Below are positions 44,226-51,777 of a DNA stretch of 64,000 bases, piece after piece (the first letter of the stretch is position 1; each line of letters starts with the position of its first letter). The translations under genes and the position numbers were made by a program. The notes under the pieces were generated by a model that saw only the letters and a program-made list of their open reading frames with translations, ran no database searches and was not told the DNA's origin. The stretch is taken from the IMG/VR virus record IMGVR_UViG_3300022200_000033, positions 1-64,000 of that record; one strand, 5' to 3'. This stretch comes from a virus.

Positions 44226-45131
44226 TTAATTAAAAAGAAATGTTGCAACTATTGGATCTATTCCCCCTGTTTCAGATACAGGTTGCCAGGATGGAGTGGT
44301 TCCGTCTGTTGTTAGATATTCTCCAGAGTGACCACCTTGATCTGGCAATCCATCGAACAAAGATATTTCATTTTGAACAAACTCTGTTGTTGCTATCTGA
44401 GTGGTGTTTGCTCCGACTATTGCTGTTGGGGCTAACGGAGTTCCAGTAAATGCTGGAGAATCTGAAAGAGCCGTACTTCCTGTTCCTGTAGAGGTCGTTA
44501 CCCCCGTACCACCATTGGCAACAGGAAGAGTTCCAGAAACATGTGTGGTTAACCCCACCTTACCCCAAGTTGGTACAACCCCCACTCCACCAGATAACAA
44601 AGTGTTTCCTGTAACTACATCAGATAGCTTTGACAGAGTGGTTGATCCAGAAGCATAAACAATATCTCCAATAGTATAAGAGGTTATTCCAGTTCCACCC
44701 TTGTTTACCGCAATTGTTGTTGCATCCCATGTTCCTGTTGCAATAGTTCCAACACTGGTTAAGCTTGAGGCAACTACAGAAGATCCTAGGGTTGTCGAAG
44801 TAAGAACTGAGACATTATTTACTTCATAGCCTTTTCCTGTTGCAACATTTACATCTCCAGAAAAATTTGATTGTCCAGAAGCATTTCCAATGTTTATTGT
44901 TGTCGCTGATCCACCAATGTTCAGAGTAGTAGCATTGGTGTTAAATAGATTTGCAGTTATTGCATCTGTTACAAGGCTTCCTCCGTCAATTGCTAGATTA
45001 TTTATAAATGCTGGAGTAGTTAGAAAAGAATCAATATTATTAGCAAGAGACTCTATATCCCCCGCAACATTTACTGGATCTGTTGATAAGGGATAAGCTA
45101 AGGAATAGTTGGCTGTAGATCCGCTGGACAT
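44226..45131 (-). CDS. Tail fibre/shaft protein
   Basis: The 301-residue protein has a low-complexity Ser/Thr/Gly/Asn composition and phage fibre signatures: TTLNIGGSATTINIGNASG, two copies of the GGTG motif (VNKGGTGITSY, VANGGTGVTTS), and a C-terminal TPAPTAIVGANTTQIATTEF-like region. These form repetitive beta-shafts. The ATG is six bases after TGCTATAAT. First part of the leftmost fibre block; the C-terminal tip may bind receptor. Confidence 0.75.
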   Translation of the reverse strand: MSSGSTANYSLAYPLSTDPVNVAGDIESLANNIDSFLTTPAFINNLAIDGGSLVTDAITANLFNTNATTLNIGGSATTINIGNASGQSNFSGDVNVATGKGYEVNNVSVLTSTTLGSSVVASSLTSVGTIATGTWDATTIAVNKGGTGITSYTIGDIVYASGSTTLSKLSDVVTGNTLLSGGVGVVPTWGKVGLTTHVSGTLPVANGGTGVTTSTGTGSTALSDSPAFTGTPLAPTAIVGANTTQIATTEFVQNEISLFDGLPDQGGHSGEYLTTDGTTPSWQPVSETGGIDPIVATFLFN

Positions 45132-45137
45132 AGTTTA

Positions 45138-45143
45138 ATTATA
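45138..45143 (-). promoter_or_regulatory. Leaderless extended -10 (TGC TATAAT-N6-ATG)
   Basis: TGCTATAAT is followed by TAAACT and the ATG of the 301-residue fibre gene. Confidence 0.65.
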
Positions 45144-45163
45144 GCATTTTAAGTATCTTGTGT

Positions 45164-45331
45164 TTAATCTTCCTTACCCCATTTACCTAATGGGCATTCT
45201 GTAAAGCTAAGCCTTGCCTTAACCTTCATAAAACACCCACACTCTTTGCAGGTCCATGTTGCTTTAAATAGTGATGGACATTCGTTGCAAATTGCCAATC
45301 TTTCAAATGCTTTTTCTTTTTCAACAAACAT
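45164..45331 (-). CDS. 55-residue Cys-rich zinc protein (DUF6171-like)
   Basis: The small protein has ICNECPSLF, TWTCKECGCFMKVKARL and ECPLGKW: six or seven Cys in a pattern seen in many small phage proteins (DUF6171 type, recognised by eye). It probably folds around zinc. The ATG shares TAATG with the stop of the 206-residue gene. A shorter relative is encoded at 63371-63505, and a similar Cys segment lies in the preceding gene. Function unknown. Confidence 0.75.
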   Translation of the reverse strand: MFVEKEKAFERLAICNECPSLFKATWTCKECGCFMKVKARLSFTECPLGKWGKED

Positions 45332-45951
45332 TACATTCCTTCCAAATATTTGTCTAGATCTTCCTCAAAAACCGATTGATCTTCTGGGTAGCCGTTTACA
45401 CCACTTGGCATGATTATATCACCATCCTTGATGGCTTCTTCAATGGCCCTTGCCATTACTGCCTCTTTATCTCCCCATTTTTCTTCTGGACAGAATGAAT
45501 CTGCGCTCTTTGTTGACTCTAAAATTAACACATTGTCTACCGTGCATGTCATATTTTTTGAATCAAACAGTGGGCATGAAATACAGACAGAAACTCTTTC
45601 TTGCCTTTCTTTTCTAGAAACATAGTTTCCTGGACCACAATTATCGCTCCATGGATATTTATCTGAAAAAACTACTTCTTCCTGAACCCCATCTTTTTTA
45701 CCATCAACCTGTATCTTTTCTGATATATTATCTTTGTTTACCTTTGTTGCAAAAAACACCCACCTTCCCGCAATAAGATCTTCATCTTTAATAAATATGA
45801 TCATGTCTTGCTCATCCTGCATTAACTTTAGTCCAGTGCAAAAGTCGTAATCTGCTAATAAATTATTTTTATCATCAAAAACGCATAAAAAAGTTTCACT
45901 ATTTTTCCACATAGTTTCTACTGTATCTTTGTATATTTCTATAATATTCAC
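45331..45951 (-). CDS. Hypothetical protein with C-terminal Cys cluster
   Basis: The 206-residue protein has an N-terminal alpha/beta domain (YKDTVETMWKNSETFLCVF), a beta-rich middle with the Trp-containing ITEDLIAGRWVFFATKV-like segment, then VSVCISCPLFDSKNMTC and FCPEEKWG. These resemble the DUF6171-like cluster of the next gene, and the tail is acidic. The GTG start follows AAGGTGA. Such Cys modules often occur near phage fibre genes, but the role is unknown. Confidence 0.6.
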   Translation of the reverse strand: MNIIEIYKDTVETMWKNSETFLCVFDDKNNLLADYDFCTGLKLMQDEQDMIIFIKDEDLIAGRWVFFATKVNKDNISEKIQVDGKKDGVQEEVVFSDKYPWSDNCGPGNYVSRKERQERVSVCISCPLFDSKNMTCTVDNVLILESTKSADSFCPEEKWGDKEAVMARAIEEAIKDGDIIMPSGVNGYPEDQSVFEEDLDKYLEGM

Positions 45952-45952
45952 A

Positions 45953-46507
45953 TTAACTCACCTTATACCATTCTGTTCCGCTATTTGTATATCCTGGCTG
46001 ATTGACAAGAACGTCACAGTATGTGTCATAAACTGTTCGCGTATATTGAGTACAAACAACCCCATTATAGTAATTCCAACACATGTATCCTGGACATCCG
46101 CACTGACCAAATGATTGAGTTTGACCAGGAGCGCACTGACCTGGACCAGATTTACAACCACCACATCCAGCATCAAGATAGCAAGGTTGATCGTAGTAAG
46201 TTTCTGTACGAGGAACTTGTCTACAAGAATAGGTGTAAGACTTTCTTTCCATAAAATCTGGGTTTGATGCAGGAGAGTTTATTGATAACCTTGCTATCAC
46301 AGAGAATCTAGCGTTTGCGCTACTCAATGTGTATCTTCCGTTAGATGCATTAAGTGTTGCTGTTCCTGATCCACCTACAAGTGCTGCCGTATACGTCAAT
46401 GTAGGATCATAGTTTGATATGCTAAATACACCAGTTGAAACGTAAGCCATAATTGGGTCTGGGGTAAATTTTCCACTACCTGCGGCTGCTGCAATAGAGA
46501 CTAACAT
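45953..46507 (-). CDS. Cys-rich tail/fibre-associated protein
   Basis: The protein has about 184 residues. The N-terminal half is beta-rich (TYTAALVGGSGTATLNASNG) and looks Ig-like. The C-terminal half is strikingly rich in Cys, Gly, Tyr (CYLDAGCGGCKSGPGQC, FGQCGCPGYMCW), which may form disulfides or metal sites once outside the cell. ATG 46507 overlaps the previous stop (TAATG). Likely a virion surface protein. Confidence 0.6.
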   Translation of the reverse strand: MLVSIAAAAGSGKFTPDPIMAYVSTGVFSISNYDPTLTYTAALVGGSGTATLNASNGRYTLSSANARFSVIARLSINSPASNPDFMERKSYTYSCRQVPRTETYYDQPCYLDAGCGGCKSGPGQCAPGQTQSFGQCGCPGYMCWNYYNGVVCTQYTRTVYDTYCDVLVNQPGYTNSGTEWYKVS

Positions 46508-47490
46508 TAACTTTGTACCGTGTCTCCAAAAACAAGCCAATCATTAGATCCTGTTTTTAAAATAGTAGCAAAAGAATACTGAGTCCTTGTTTTAATAAAA
46601 GATCCTAAGGTGGAGTCAGTTCCATAAACTGATGGAGGATTAACTCCAGTATCTCCCTTAATAGTAATTTGACTTACCCCAAGTTGAACAACACAAATGC
46701 TTGCTCCTATAGGAAAAAGTTCGAGACTTAAGTTGTTTGGGATTATTATTGTACCTCCGTCTGAAAAAAACAAAACCTTACTCATATCAGAGCTAAGCAA
46801 ATAATACTGTCCACTAGTAAATATAGCAGACTTCGTTCCTGTTGTTATTACTGGACTGGTTAACGTCTTGTTTGTTAAAGTCTCTACTCCAGTAATTGTA
46901 GAGGTTTGTATTCCATTAGAAAATACTTTTCCGTCTTTGTCTACCCACGCCATGGCTGTTCCACCAGAGTTTTGCCATTCTTGGATATTTGCGGTCTGAG
47001 ATGTTTGTGCTTTTACAACAATTCCATTATGTGCTGCGTTTCCAGTTACAACATTTAACCCTATTGTGGTTGACTGTGTTGTTGTTCCTAAAGTTAAATA
47101 CCCTGCCAGGTTCATGTTTCCAGATGCTCCAACAGATCCAACGTTTACTGAAGATGAGTTTTGCCATTGCTGTAGCGGGGATGTTTGAGATGCGATAGAC
47201 CTAATTGTCAGAGGTGTAGTTGTAGTAGATTGTCCAGTGATTACGTTTGGAGTTGCTGTCAATGAAACTTGTTCTACATAGGTAGTTCCTAATCCTGATA
47301 CTGCTGACTGCAAAGCTGTAATAGCGGTTCCAAAAGTTCTAAAATTACCCTCAATGCTGTCATCTGGAATAGGTTCTGTTGAGTAGTCATCTACCCCATA
47401 ATGATAAACCTTTAAAGCTTCAACGATTGTTGCATCGTCTGATAATGTCGGTATACGACTTTTATATTGAAATCCTACTGGTTGAGACAT
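46507..47490 (-). CDS. Tail fibre/shaft protein
   Basis: The 327-residue protein has phage fibre repeats: QQWQNSSSVNVGSVGASGNM, then IQEWQNSGGTAMAWVDKDGK, and GVETLTNKTLTSPVITTG, a motif common in phage fibres just before the C-terminal knob (GTIIIPNNLSLELFPIGASI). The N-terminal part is helical and may attach to the tail. It has a GTAGGTGA ribosome site and an extended -10. Confidence 0.72.
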   Translation of the reverse strand: MSQPVGFQYKSRIPTLSDDATIVEALKVYHYGVDDYSTEPIPDDSIEGNFRTFGTAITALQSAVSGLGTTYVEQVSLTATPNVITGQSTTTTPLTIRSIASQTSPLQQWQNSSSVNVGSVGASGNMNLAGYLTLGTTTQSTTIGLNVVTGNAAHNGIVVKAQTSQTANIQEWQNSGGTAMAWVDKDGKVFSNGIQTSTITGVETLTNKTLTSPVITTGTKSAIFTSGQYYLLSSDMSKVLFFSDGGTIIIPNNLSLELFPIGASICVVQLGVSQITIKGDTGVNPPSVYGTDSTLGSFIKTRTQYSFATILKTGSNDWLVFGDTVQS

Positions 47491-47506
47491 ATAATCACCT
47501 ACTAGA

Positions 47507-47512
47507 ATTATA
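47507..47512 (-). promoter_or_regulatory. Extended -10 (TGG TATAAT) 16 bases before ATG
   Basis: TGGTATAAT overlaps the last codons of the upstream gene and is followed by GTAGGTGA and the ATG of the 327-residue fibre gene. Confidence 0.5.
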
Positions 47513-48098
47513 CCACTGTGATAAGGGTAGCAATATCAATTGCCTCTGAGTCTAATGCTATCCAACTACCGCCAGAATATTTAATTCCTTCAATATTTAT
47601 TAGTAGGTTTGATCCTGAAATGGTTTGAGAGTTTATTGTCAAAACAATTGGATCTGATCCTATTGGAGTTAAATTAACTACATAAGAGTATGGACCAGAA
47701 ACCACTACCCCTGGGGGAACGATATCTGATGTCGGTATACTCATTGTTGCTACCCCTGCTGTAAAAATTTCTTCAACATTTCTGTTATATATTGGAGGAG
47801 ATAATCTAAGTACTTGATCCCAGCTGTCTCCCGATACCTTTGGATTATAAATATAAAGCCATCCGTAGTTTGCTCCTGCGGCTGTATTTATGTACATATC
47901 CCCGTCAACAGGAACAACAGCATCTCCAAATACGTTTTCTGATACCGTAATATCATTTGGATTTCCAGAACCTGCATAAAATGTTGCTCCTCTTTGACCC
48001 TGTGGACCAAAGTCAACTCCAACATCAATTACTGATGGTGGTGCAAAAACAACTATGTCGTCAGAGTTAACGACAACATCAAAAACGTTTATTGTCAT
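47508..48098 (-). CDS. Structural protein with collagen-like patch
   Basis: The 196-residue protein has a beta-strand N-terminus (VFDVVVNSDDIVVFAPPS), a short Gly-rich patch FGPQGQRGATFYAGSGNP, and a beta-rich C-terminal domain. This architecture recurs in the 94-residue protein near 60.3 kb (LGTSGPQGASG), suggesting related baseplate or fibre-adaptor proteins. The ATG overlaps the previous stop (ATGA). Confidence 0.6.
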   Translation of the reverse strand: MTINVFDVVVNSDDIVVFAPPSVIDVGVDFGPQGQRGATFYAGSGNPNDITVSENVFGDAVVPVDGDMYINTAAGANYGWLYIYNPKVSGDSWDQVLRLSPPIYNRNVEEIFTAGVATMSIPTSDIVPPGVVVSGPYSYVVNLTPIGSDPIVLTINSQTISGSNLLINIEGIKYSGGSWIALDSEAIDIATLITVV

Positions 48099-48448
48099 GG
48101 TGTAGTGATATCTCCTGTAACGGATATGGTACCTGTTAAAAGTGTGTACACTATATTAGCATTTTCTTTATCCTGAATAGAAACATCATAGTAATAAGTT
48201 GTTCCTGGAGTTAAAGAGTTTCCAACGTCTGGTCTTATTTCGCAGGTAACTGAGTTATCTCCAATTGCCGTGCTTCCTTCTTGAGTGCTACCAGATGCAC
48301 CGTTTCTAGAAGTTGAAATTCTAAAATAAGCATCGTAAGTTATGCTATCTACTGGATAGAGATCTCCCGCAGTAGTTTTTGGACGGATTACAAATTGATA
48401 AAGGTCACCTTTGTAATATCTAATATTATAATTTCCAGGAAAACTCAT
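48095..48448 (-). CDS. Structural protein, BppU/tail-adaptor-like
   Basis: The 117-residue protein begins MSFPGNYNIRYYKGDLYQFV and is beta-rich. The start, length and 3' partner resemble the 115-residue protein near 60.6 kb (MTPGKYNIICPQGATFSKTL), so the two gene pairs are probably paralogues. This N-terminal fold resembles baseplate upper-protein domains that carry receptor-binding tips. Leaderless start: ATG six bases after TGGTATAAT. Confidence 0.6.
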   Translation of the reverse strand: MSFPGNYNIRYYKGDLYQFVIRPKTTAGDLYPVDSITYDAYFRISTSRNGASGSTQEGSTAIGDNSVTCEIRPDVGNSLTPGTTYYYDVSIQDKENANIVYTLLTGTISVTGDITTP

Positions 48449-48454
48449 ATTTAA

Positions 48455-48460
48455 ATTATA
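48455..48460 (-). promoter_or_regulatory. Leaderless extended -10 (TGG TATAAT-N6-ATG)
   Basis: TGGTATAAT is followed by TTAAAT and the ATG of the 117-residue gene, between it and the SSB gene. Confidence 0.65.
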
Positions 48461-48466
48461 CCATCA

Positions 48467-48850
48467 CTACCATTGAACATCGTCTCCTATTGATGCAAAT
48501 ACGGGCTCTTCTACTCTCATGCCATTTATATTTAATGATATCTCAGAAGCCCTTGTTTCTGTGGACTTCTTCTTATTACCTTGTTGATCAAGCCAAGAAA
48601 CTTCTTTAATTGTGCCTTGAACAGTAATAGGGTCTCCCTTGGAAAGATGAGCGATAGCTTTCTTGGCAAGATTATCCCATGCCACCACCGTCCAACCAGA
48701 CGTATCACGATCTTCCCAATCGCCGTGGTCATTTTTACGGCGGTCTGAGGTAATAATACGAAACTTTATTTTTTGTGTTCCATCAGACATTGTTCTTGCT
48801 TCAATATCTGTACCAATTCTTCCTGATAATACAATATTTGGATTTGACAT
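48467..48850 (-). CDS. ssb: Single-stranded DNA-binding protein
   Basis: The 127-residue OB-fold protein has the SSB layout: IVLSGRIGTDIEAR, KIKFRIITSDRRK, WTVVAWDNLAKKAIAHLSKG and QGTIKEVSW. The C-terminus ends GDDVQW, not the DDDIPF-type tip used by bacterial SSBs to recruit partners. It is isolated among fibre and glycosyltransferase genes and far from the replisome block, which has its own gp32-like protein. A GATAGGAAAA ribosome site precedes the ATG. Confidence 0.9.
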   Translation of the reverse strand: MSNPNIVLSGRIGTDIEARTMSDGTQKIKFRIITSDRRKNDHGDWEDRDTSGWTVVAWDNLAKKAIAHLSKGDPITVQGTIKEVSWLDQQGNKKKSTETRASEISLNINGMRVEEPVFASIGDDVQW

Positions 48851-48883
48851 TTTTTTCCTATCTACTAAAGGGTTTATAAAATA

Positions 48884-49822
48884 TTACACTAAAGAGCTGT
48901 CAAAGTCAAGCCATTGCTGAACAATTCTACCTTTGCTTCTATATTCAACAATATCCTGAATCTGCTCAGATGGATCAAACTCTTTATTCTTGATTATGTT
49001 GATAGCATTTCTTAGATTGTCTGCGTAGTCTTTTACTACCTCATCCATTGATTGTTTAGAAATAAAATCAACCATCATTCCATACCCGCGAGATGTTTCT
49101 GGCAATGCTCCAACATTGCTATAGACACAAAGGTTTCCAGACGCTAGTGCCTCTGCCTGAACAAGGCAACTTGTCTCTTCAAAGATTGAGGGGTAGGCAT
49201 GAATCTGAGAGTCTGCAAATGCCTTCATTACTGTATTTCGTGGTGTCTTACCATAAAAAGTAATTCTTTCATCTTCTAGCAACTTCTGTAGTGCCTCATT
49301 ATCTGGATGTTGTTCGGGGTAGAAGTCATTGTAAATGTCTAGTTGAAAATCTTCATCAATCTGTAGTGTTGCCTGTAGAAGAACTTCTAGACCTCGTACC
49401 GCCTGAGATGCATGAATAATTTTTACCTTATCAACATTGTCAAACTTAGACTCATTATACTCAGTGCCATAAAGTGGGTACTCAATAACATGAACCACAT
49501 CTGGATCTACATTAAGTTGTAGAACAGTTTGCTTCTTATGAAATTCAGACAGTACGATAAAATGGTCAACAGTGTCAAGGAAATCCTGACGCTTCAATAC
49601 ATTCATACCCTTGTCATCAATCTGATCTGGCGTAAGATGAAGCCAGATAATGTTACGCTGTCCATCAAACAGTTCTTCTAGGTTCTGTGGTGCTCCTGGT
49701 ACAGAGATACAACGATAGTCTGTAATATTATTTACTTGTGGTAATACATTTTTATGAAACCATTTGAGTGCTACTTCTGTACCGCCCAAATTATTGTTAT
49801 CCCATGGGAATACGCTTTCCAT
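48884..49822 (-). CDS. GT-B glycosyltransferase (GT4-like)
   Basis: The protein has about 312 residues. The C-terminal half has the GT4 pattern: YGKTPRNTVMKAFADSQIHA, then SIFEETSCLVQAEALASGN, where the Glu-rich EExxC/A region binds the sugar nucleotide, and YSNVGALPETSRGYG. The N-terminal NLGGTEVALKWFH is the acceptor-side Gly loop. The donor sugar is not predictable. It overlaps the sulfotransferase gene by one base and shares an operon with it. It may decorate virion proteins, phage DNA or the host surface. Confidence 0.82.
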   Translation of the reverse strand: MESVFPWDNNNLGGTEVALKWFHKNVLPQVNNITDYRCISVPGAPQNLEELFDGQRNIIWLHLTPDQIDDKGMNVLKRQDFLDTVDHFIVLSEFHKKQTVLQLNVDPDVVHVIEYPLYGTEYNESKFDNVDKVKIIHASQAVRGLEVLLQATLQIDEDFQLDIYNDFYPEQHPDNEALQKLLEDERITFYGKTPRNTVMKAFADSQIHAYPSIFEETSCLVQAEALASGNLCVYSNVGALPETSRGYGMMVDFISKQSMDEVVKDYADNLRNAINIIKNKEFDPSEQIQDIVEYRSKGRIVQQWLDFDSSLV

Positions 49823-50634
49823 TACACACCTTTCCAAAACTCTAGTCCTGAATATTTCTTAATTATTGATGGTGAAAATATGTCTTCTAGAACATAGTTT
49901 TCTCTTTGTATTATCTTCTTTACTTTGTGATGATCTTTTACTCCCCAATGATCTGTGTAAGTGTGGGGAGTAGAAAGATTAGACAAGTCTACTTGATAAT
50001 GAGGAATTCCAAGGAAATCATATACCTTATCTACCGTTTCTTCTGTATTAGTAGTTAAGTCATCATAGTCAACAAGCATTATATTGTCTTTAAATTGTGG
50101 ATGCAAAACCCTCTTCATATTCTCAATACCAATACGAATACCATTTTCATCCCCGCCCATAGTCATAAAGTAATCTGCTCTTTTATCTGCCATAGGTCTC
50201 TTTGTCTTATCGACCTTGTTGATTTCTGGATCATAGCTATTCTTTGGATCGTTTTCGCAAAGACGATTCCATGATGCTAAAATTCCCATGACATTACGAA
50301 CAGGGCAAATTACCCTTAGAGGATTTTTAAGATGGTTTTCAAGAATTACATATGGATGTGCATCTAACCACGAAAAGTTCTTGTCAATAATATATGTTTC
50401 CTTATGCCCTCCATAAAAGGTAGGAATGATTATTTCCATCACACGATAGATACTGTCCCATTGATCTGAGTCCTTATTCTCTTTACTCTGATATTGGTTA
50501 TAGGTAGCGCCCAAGGTGTTAGGGAGGACTGACTGTGGAGAAACATAAATATCTGGATTCTGACTAAGAATAGAAGATAACATTGTACCTCCCGAGCGTG
50601 GCAATCCTGCCATAAAATAAAACTTTTTATCCAT
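49822..50634 (-). CDS. Sulfotransferase family protein
   Basis: The protein has about 270 residues. The N-terminal FMAGLPRSGGTMLSSILSQNP is the 5'-phosphosulfate loop of PAPS-dependent sulfotransferases, and PLRVICPVRNVMGILASWNR corresponds to the 3'-phosphate site. A C-terminal DYDDLTTNTEETVDKVYDFLG region is also typical. It would move sulfate onto a sugar or tyrosine. ATG 50634 has GATAGGAAAA upstream. It is flanked by glycosyltransferases, which suggests sulfated glycan formation. Confidence 0.82.
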   Translation of the reverse strand: MDKKFYFMAGLPRSGGTMLSSILSQNPDIYVSPQSVLPNTLGATYNQYQSKENKDSDQWDSIYRVMEIIIPTFYGGHKETYIIDKNFSWLDAHPYVILENHLKNPLRVICPVRNVMGILASWNRLCENDPKNSYDPEINKVDKTKRPMADKRADYFMTMGGDENGIRIGIENMKRVLHPQFKDNIMLVDYDDLTTNTEETVDKVYDFLGIPHYQVDLSNLSTPHTYTDHWGVKDHHKVKKIIQRENYVLEDIFSPSIIKKYSGLEFWKGV

Positions 50635-50657
50635 TATTTTCCTATCTGTTTTGCCCA

Positions 50658-50686
50658 ATAATATCATAAAGGCTAGGACAAGTCAA
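50658..50686 (-). promoter_or_regulatory. Promoter whose -35 lies in a hairpin loop
   Basis: TTGACT (50681-50686) and TGA-TATTAT (50658-50663) are 17 bases apart and point to the sulfotransferase/glycosyltransferase genes. The -35 lies in the loop of the hairpin at 50671-50695. Confidence 0.65.
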
Positions 50687-50695
50687 GCCCTAGCC
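50671..50695 (-). terminator. Hairpin overlapping a promoter
   Basis: On the minus strand GGCTAGGGC pairs with GTCCTAGCC (9 bp, one G-U) around TTGACTT, and TTTATGATATTATT follows. It may end transcripts of the 102-residue gene. Its DNA is also the spacer and -35 of the next promoter. Confidence 0.55.
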
Positions 50696-50719
50696 AATAT
50701 GATTTATATAAAAATATTA

Positions 50720-51019
50720 CTATGCTGGTGGAAGCTCACCACTCCTTCGTGCTTCCATCTCAGCCTCCATAGCCTCAATCTCCTCTGGAGTTGGCTTTGG
50801 AGTTCTCTCCTCACCACGGCCCCCTGGAGCAAATGGAGCATCTTCAACCTCAATGGACTCAATGAACATCTCAGCCCATGCAGCAGCCTCCTCAGCAGAA
50901 TCCCATGGGGTTCCATTTGGGTAGTAGGGCTGGAATAATCCAGCAACATCTGCACCATCATAATATACTCTTACTGCAAAACCCTCTTCTGGTCCTGCAA
51001 CCTCGTATCTATTTGCCAT
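50720..51019 (-). CDS. Acidic hypothetical protein (about 99 aa)
   Basis: The protein has a beta/alpha N-terminal part (FAVRVYYDGADVAGLFQPYY, EEAAAWAEMFIESI) and an acidic, Pro-rich tail (TPEEIEAMEAEMEARRSG). TATAGGAGGTGAAAAGT gives a very strong ribosome site for the ATG at 51019, so it is probably made in quantity. It sits between the sulfotransferase and a glycosyltransferase. The DNA is visibly more GC-rich than its neighbours. Function unknown. Confidence 0.7.
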   Translation of the reverse strand: MANRYEVAGPEEGFAVRVYYDGADVAGLFQPYYPNGTPWDSAEEAAAWAEMFIESIEVEDAPFAPGGRGEERTPKPTPEEIEAMEAEMEARRSGELPPA

Positions 51020-51046
51020 ACTTTTCACCTCCTATAGATGTATATT

Positions 51047-51706
51047 CTACCATGAAATGGGTACTTTCTTCATATGCTTAACAAGGACGGTAGGGTCAAA
51101 CATAATATCTATACCCGCCTTATATGCATTAATACACCAAGAGATATCTTCTCCTAGTGAATCTTGTATTGTTGTGCCGTCCATCTTTTGCACATCTTGC
51201 AAATAATGCTTAAACCAAGGGCGTTCTAGTCTTTCAAATACTCCAGACTTCATAGCAACAAATCCAAAACCAATGCTTTGTACCTTGGTTATTTCTGACA
51301 TTTGCATAATTTCATGCTTTGGTATTCCGCCTGGATTTCCCCATGCATGAACAGATGTAGTAATTCCATCAGCAAGCAAATATGCACCTGTTGTTACATC
51401 ATAGTCAGAGTCATATATCTTAAAGAATTGCCAAGGCTCCCATGAAATATCAGAGTCAATCCAAAATATCTTATTGTATGTTACTTTATCTCCCATTGGA
51501 CCTTTGTGGTCTGGATTTAATTCCATACCCTCGCCACCACTGCACGTTAATTCACGGGCATGATGAACAAGTGATCCATAGGCATTGATAAACTTATATG
51601 TCAAACCTCTTTTATCACATTCTGCGAGGGTATTGACAAGACTTTTTACATATTGTGCTTCCATCATAGCCCCAGGAGTTGCTATGAGAATATCATAATG
51701 TTGCAT
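51047..51706 (-). CDS. Glycosyltransferase, GT-A type
   Basis: The protein has about 219 residues. It begins MQHYDILIATPGAMMEAQYV and carries IFWIDSDISWEPWQFFK, a DxD-type metal and sugar-nucleotide site, followed by TTGAYLLADGITTSVHA and GFGFVAMKSGVFERL. This matches small phage GT-A enzymes. Later SLGEDISWCINAYKAG may be the catalytic part. It shares the leader ACAGATAGGAAAATAATG with the sulfotransferase gene. Donor and acceptor unknown. Confidence 0.8.
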   Translation of the reverse strand: MQHYDILIATPGAMMEAQYVKSLVNTLAECDKRGLTYKFINAYGSLVHHARELTCSGGEGMELNPDHKGPMGDKVTYNKIFWIDSDISWEPWQFFKIYDSDYDVTTGAYLLADGITTSVHAWGNPGGIPKHEIMQMSEITKVQSIGFGFVAMKSGVFERLERPWFKHYLQDVQKMDGTTIQDSLGEDISWCINAYKAGIDIMFDPTVLVKHMKKVPISW

Positions 51707-51777
51707 TATTTTCCTATCTGTTGTATGTATTATATAGGACAAATCTTATTACAAGGATATCAACTTTTATACAATGA

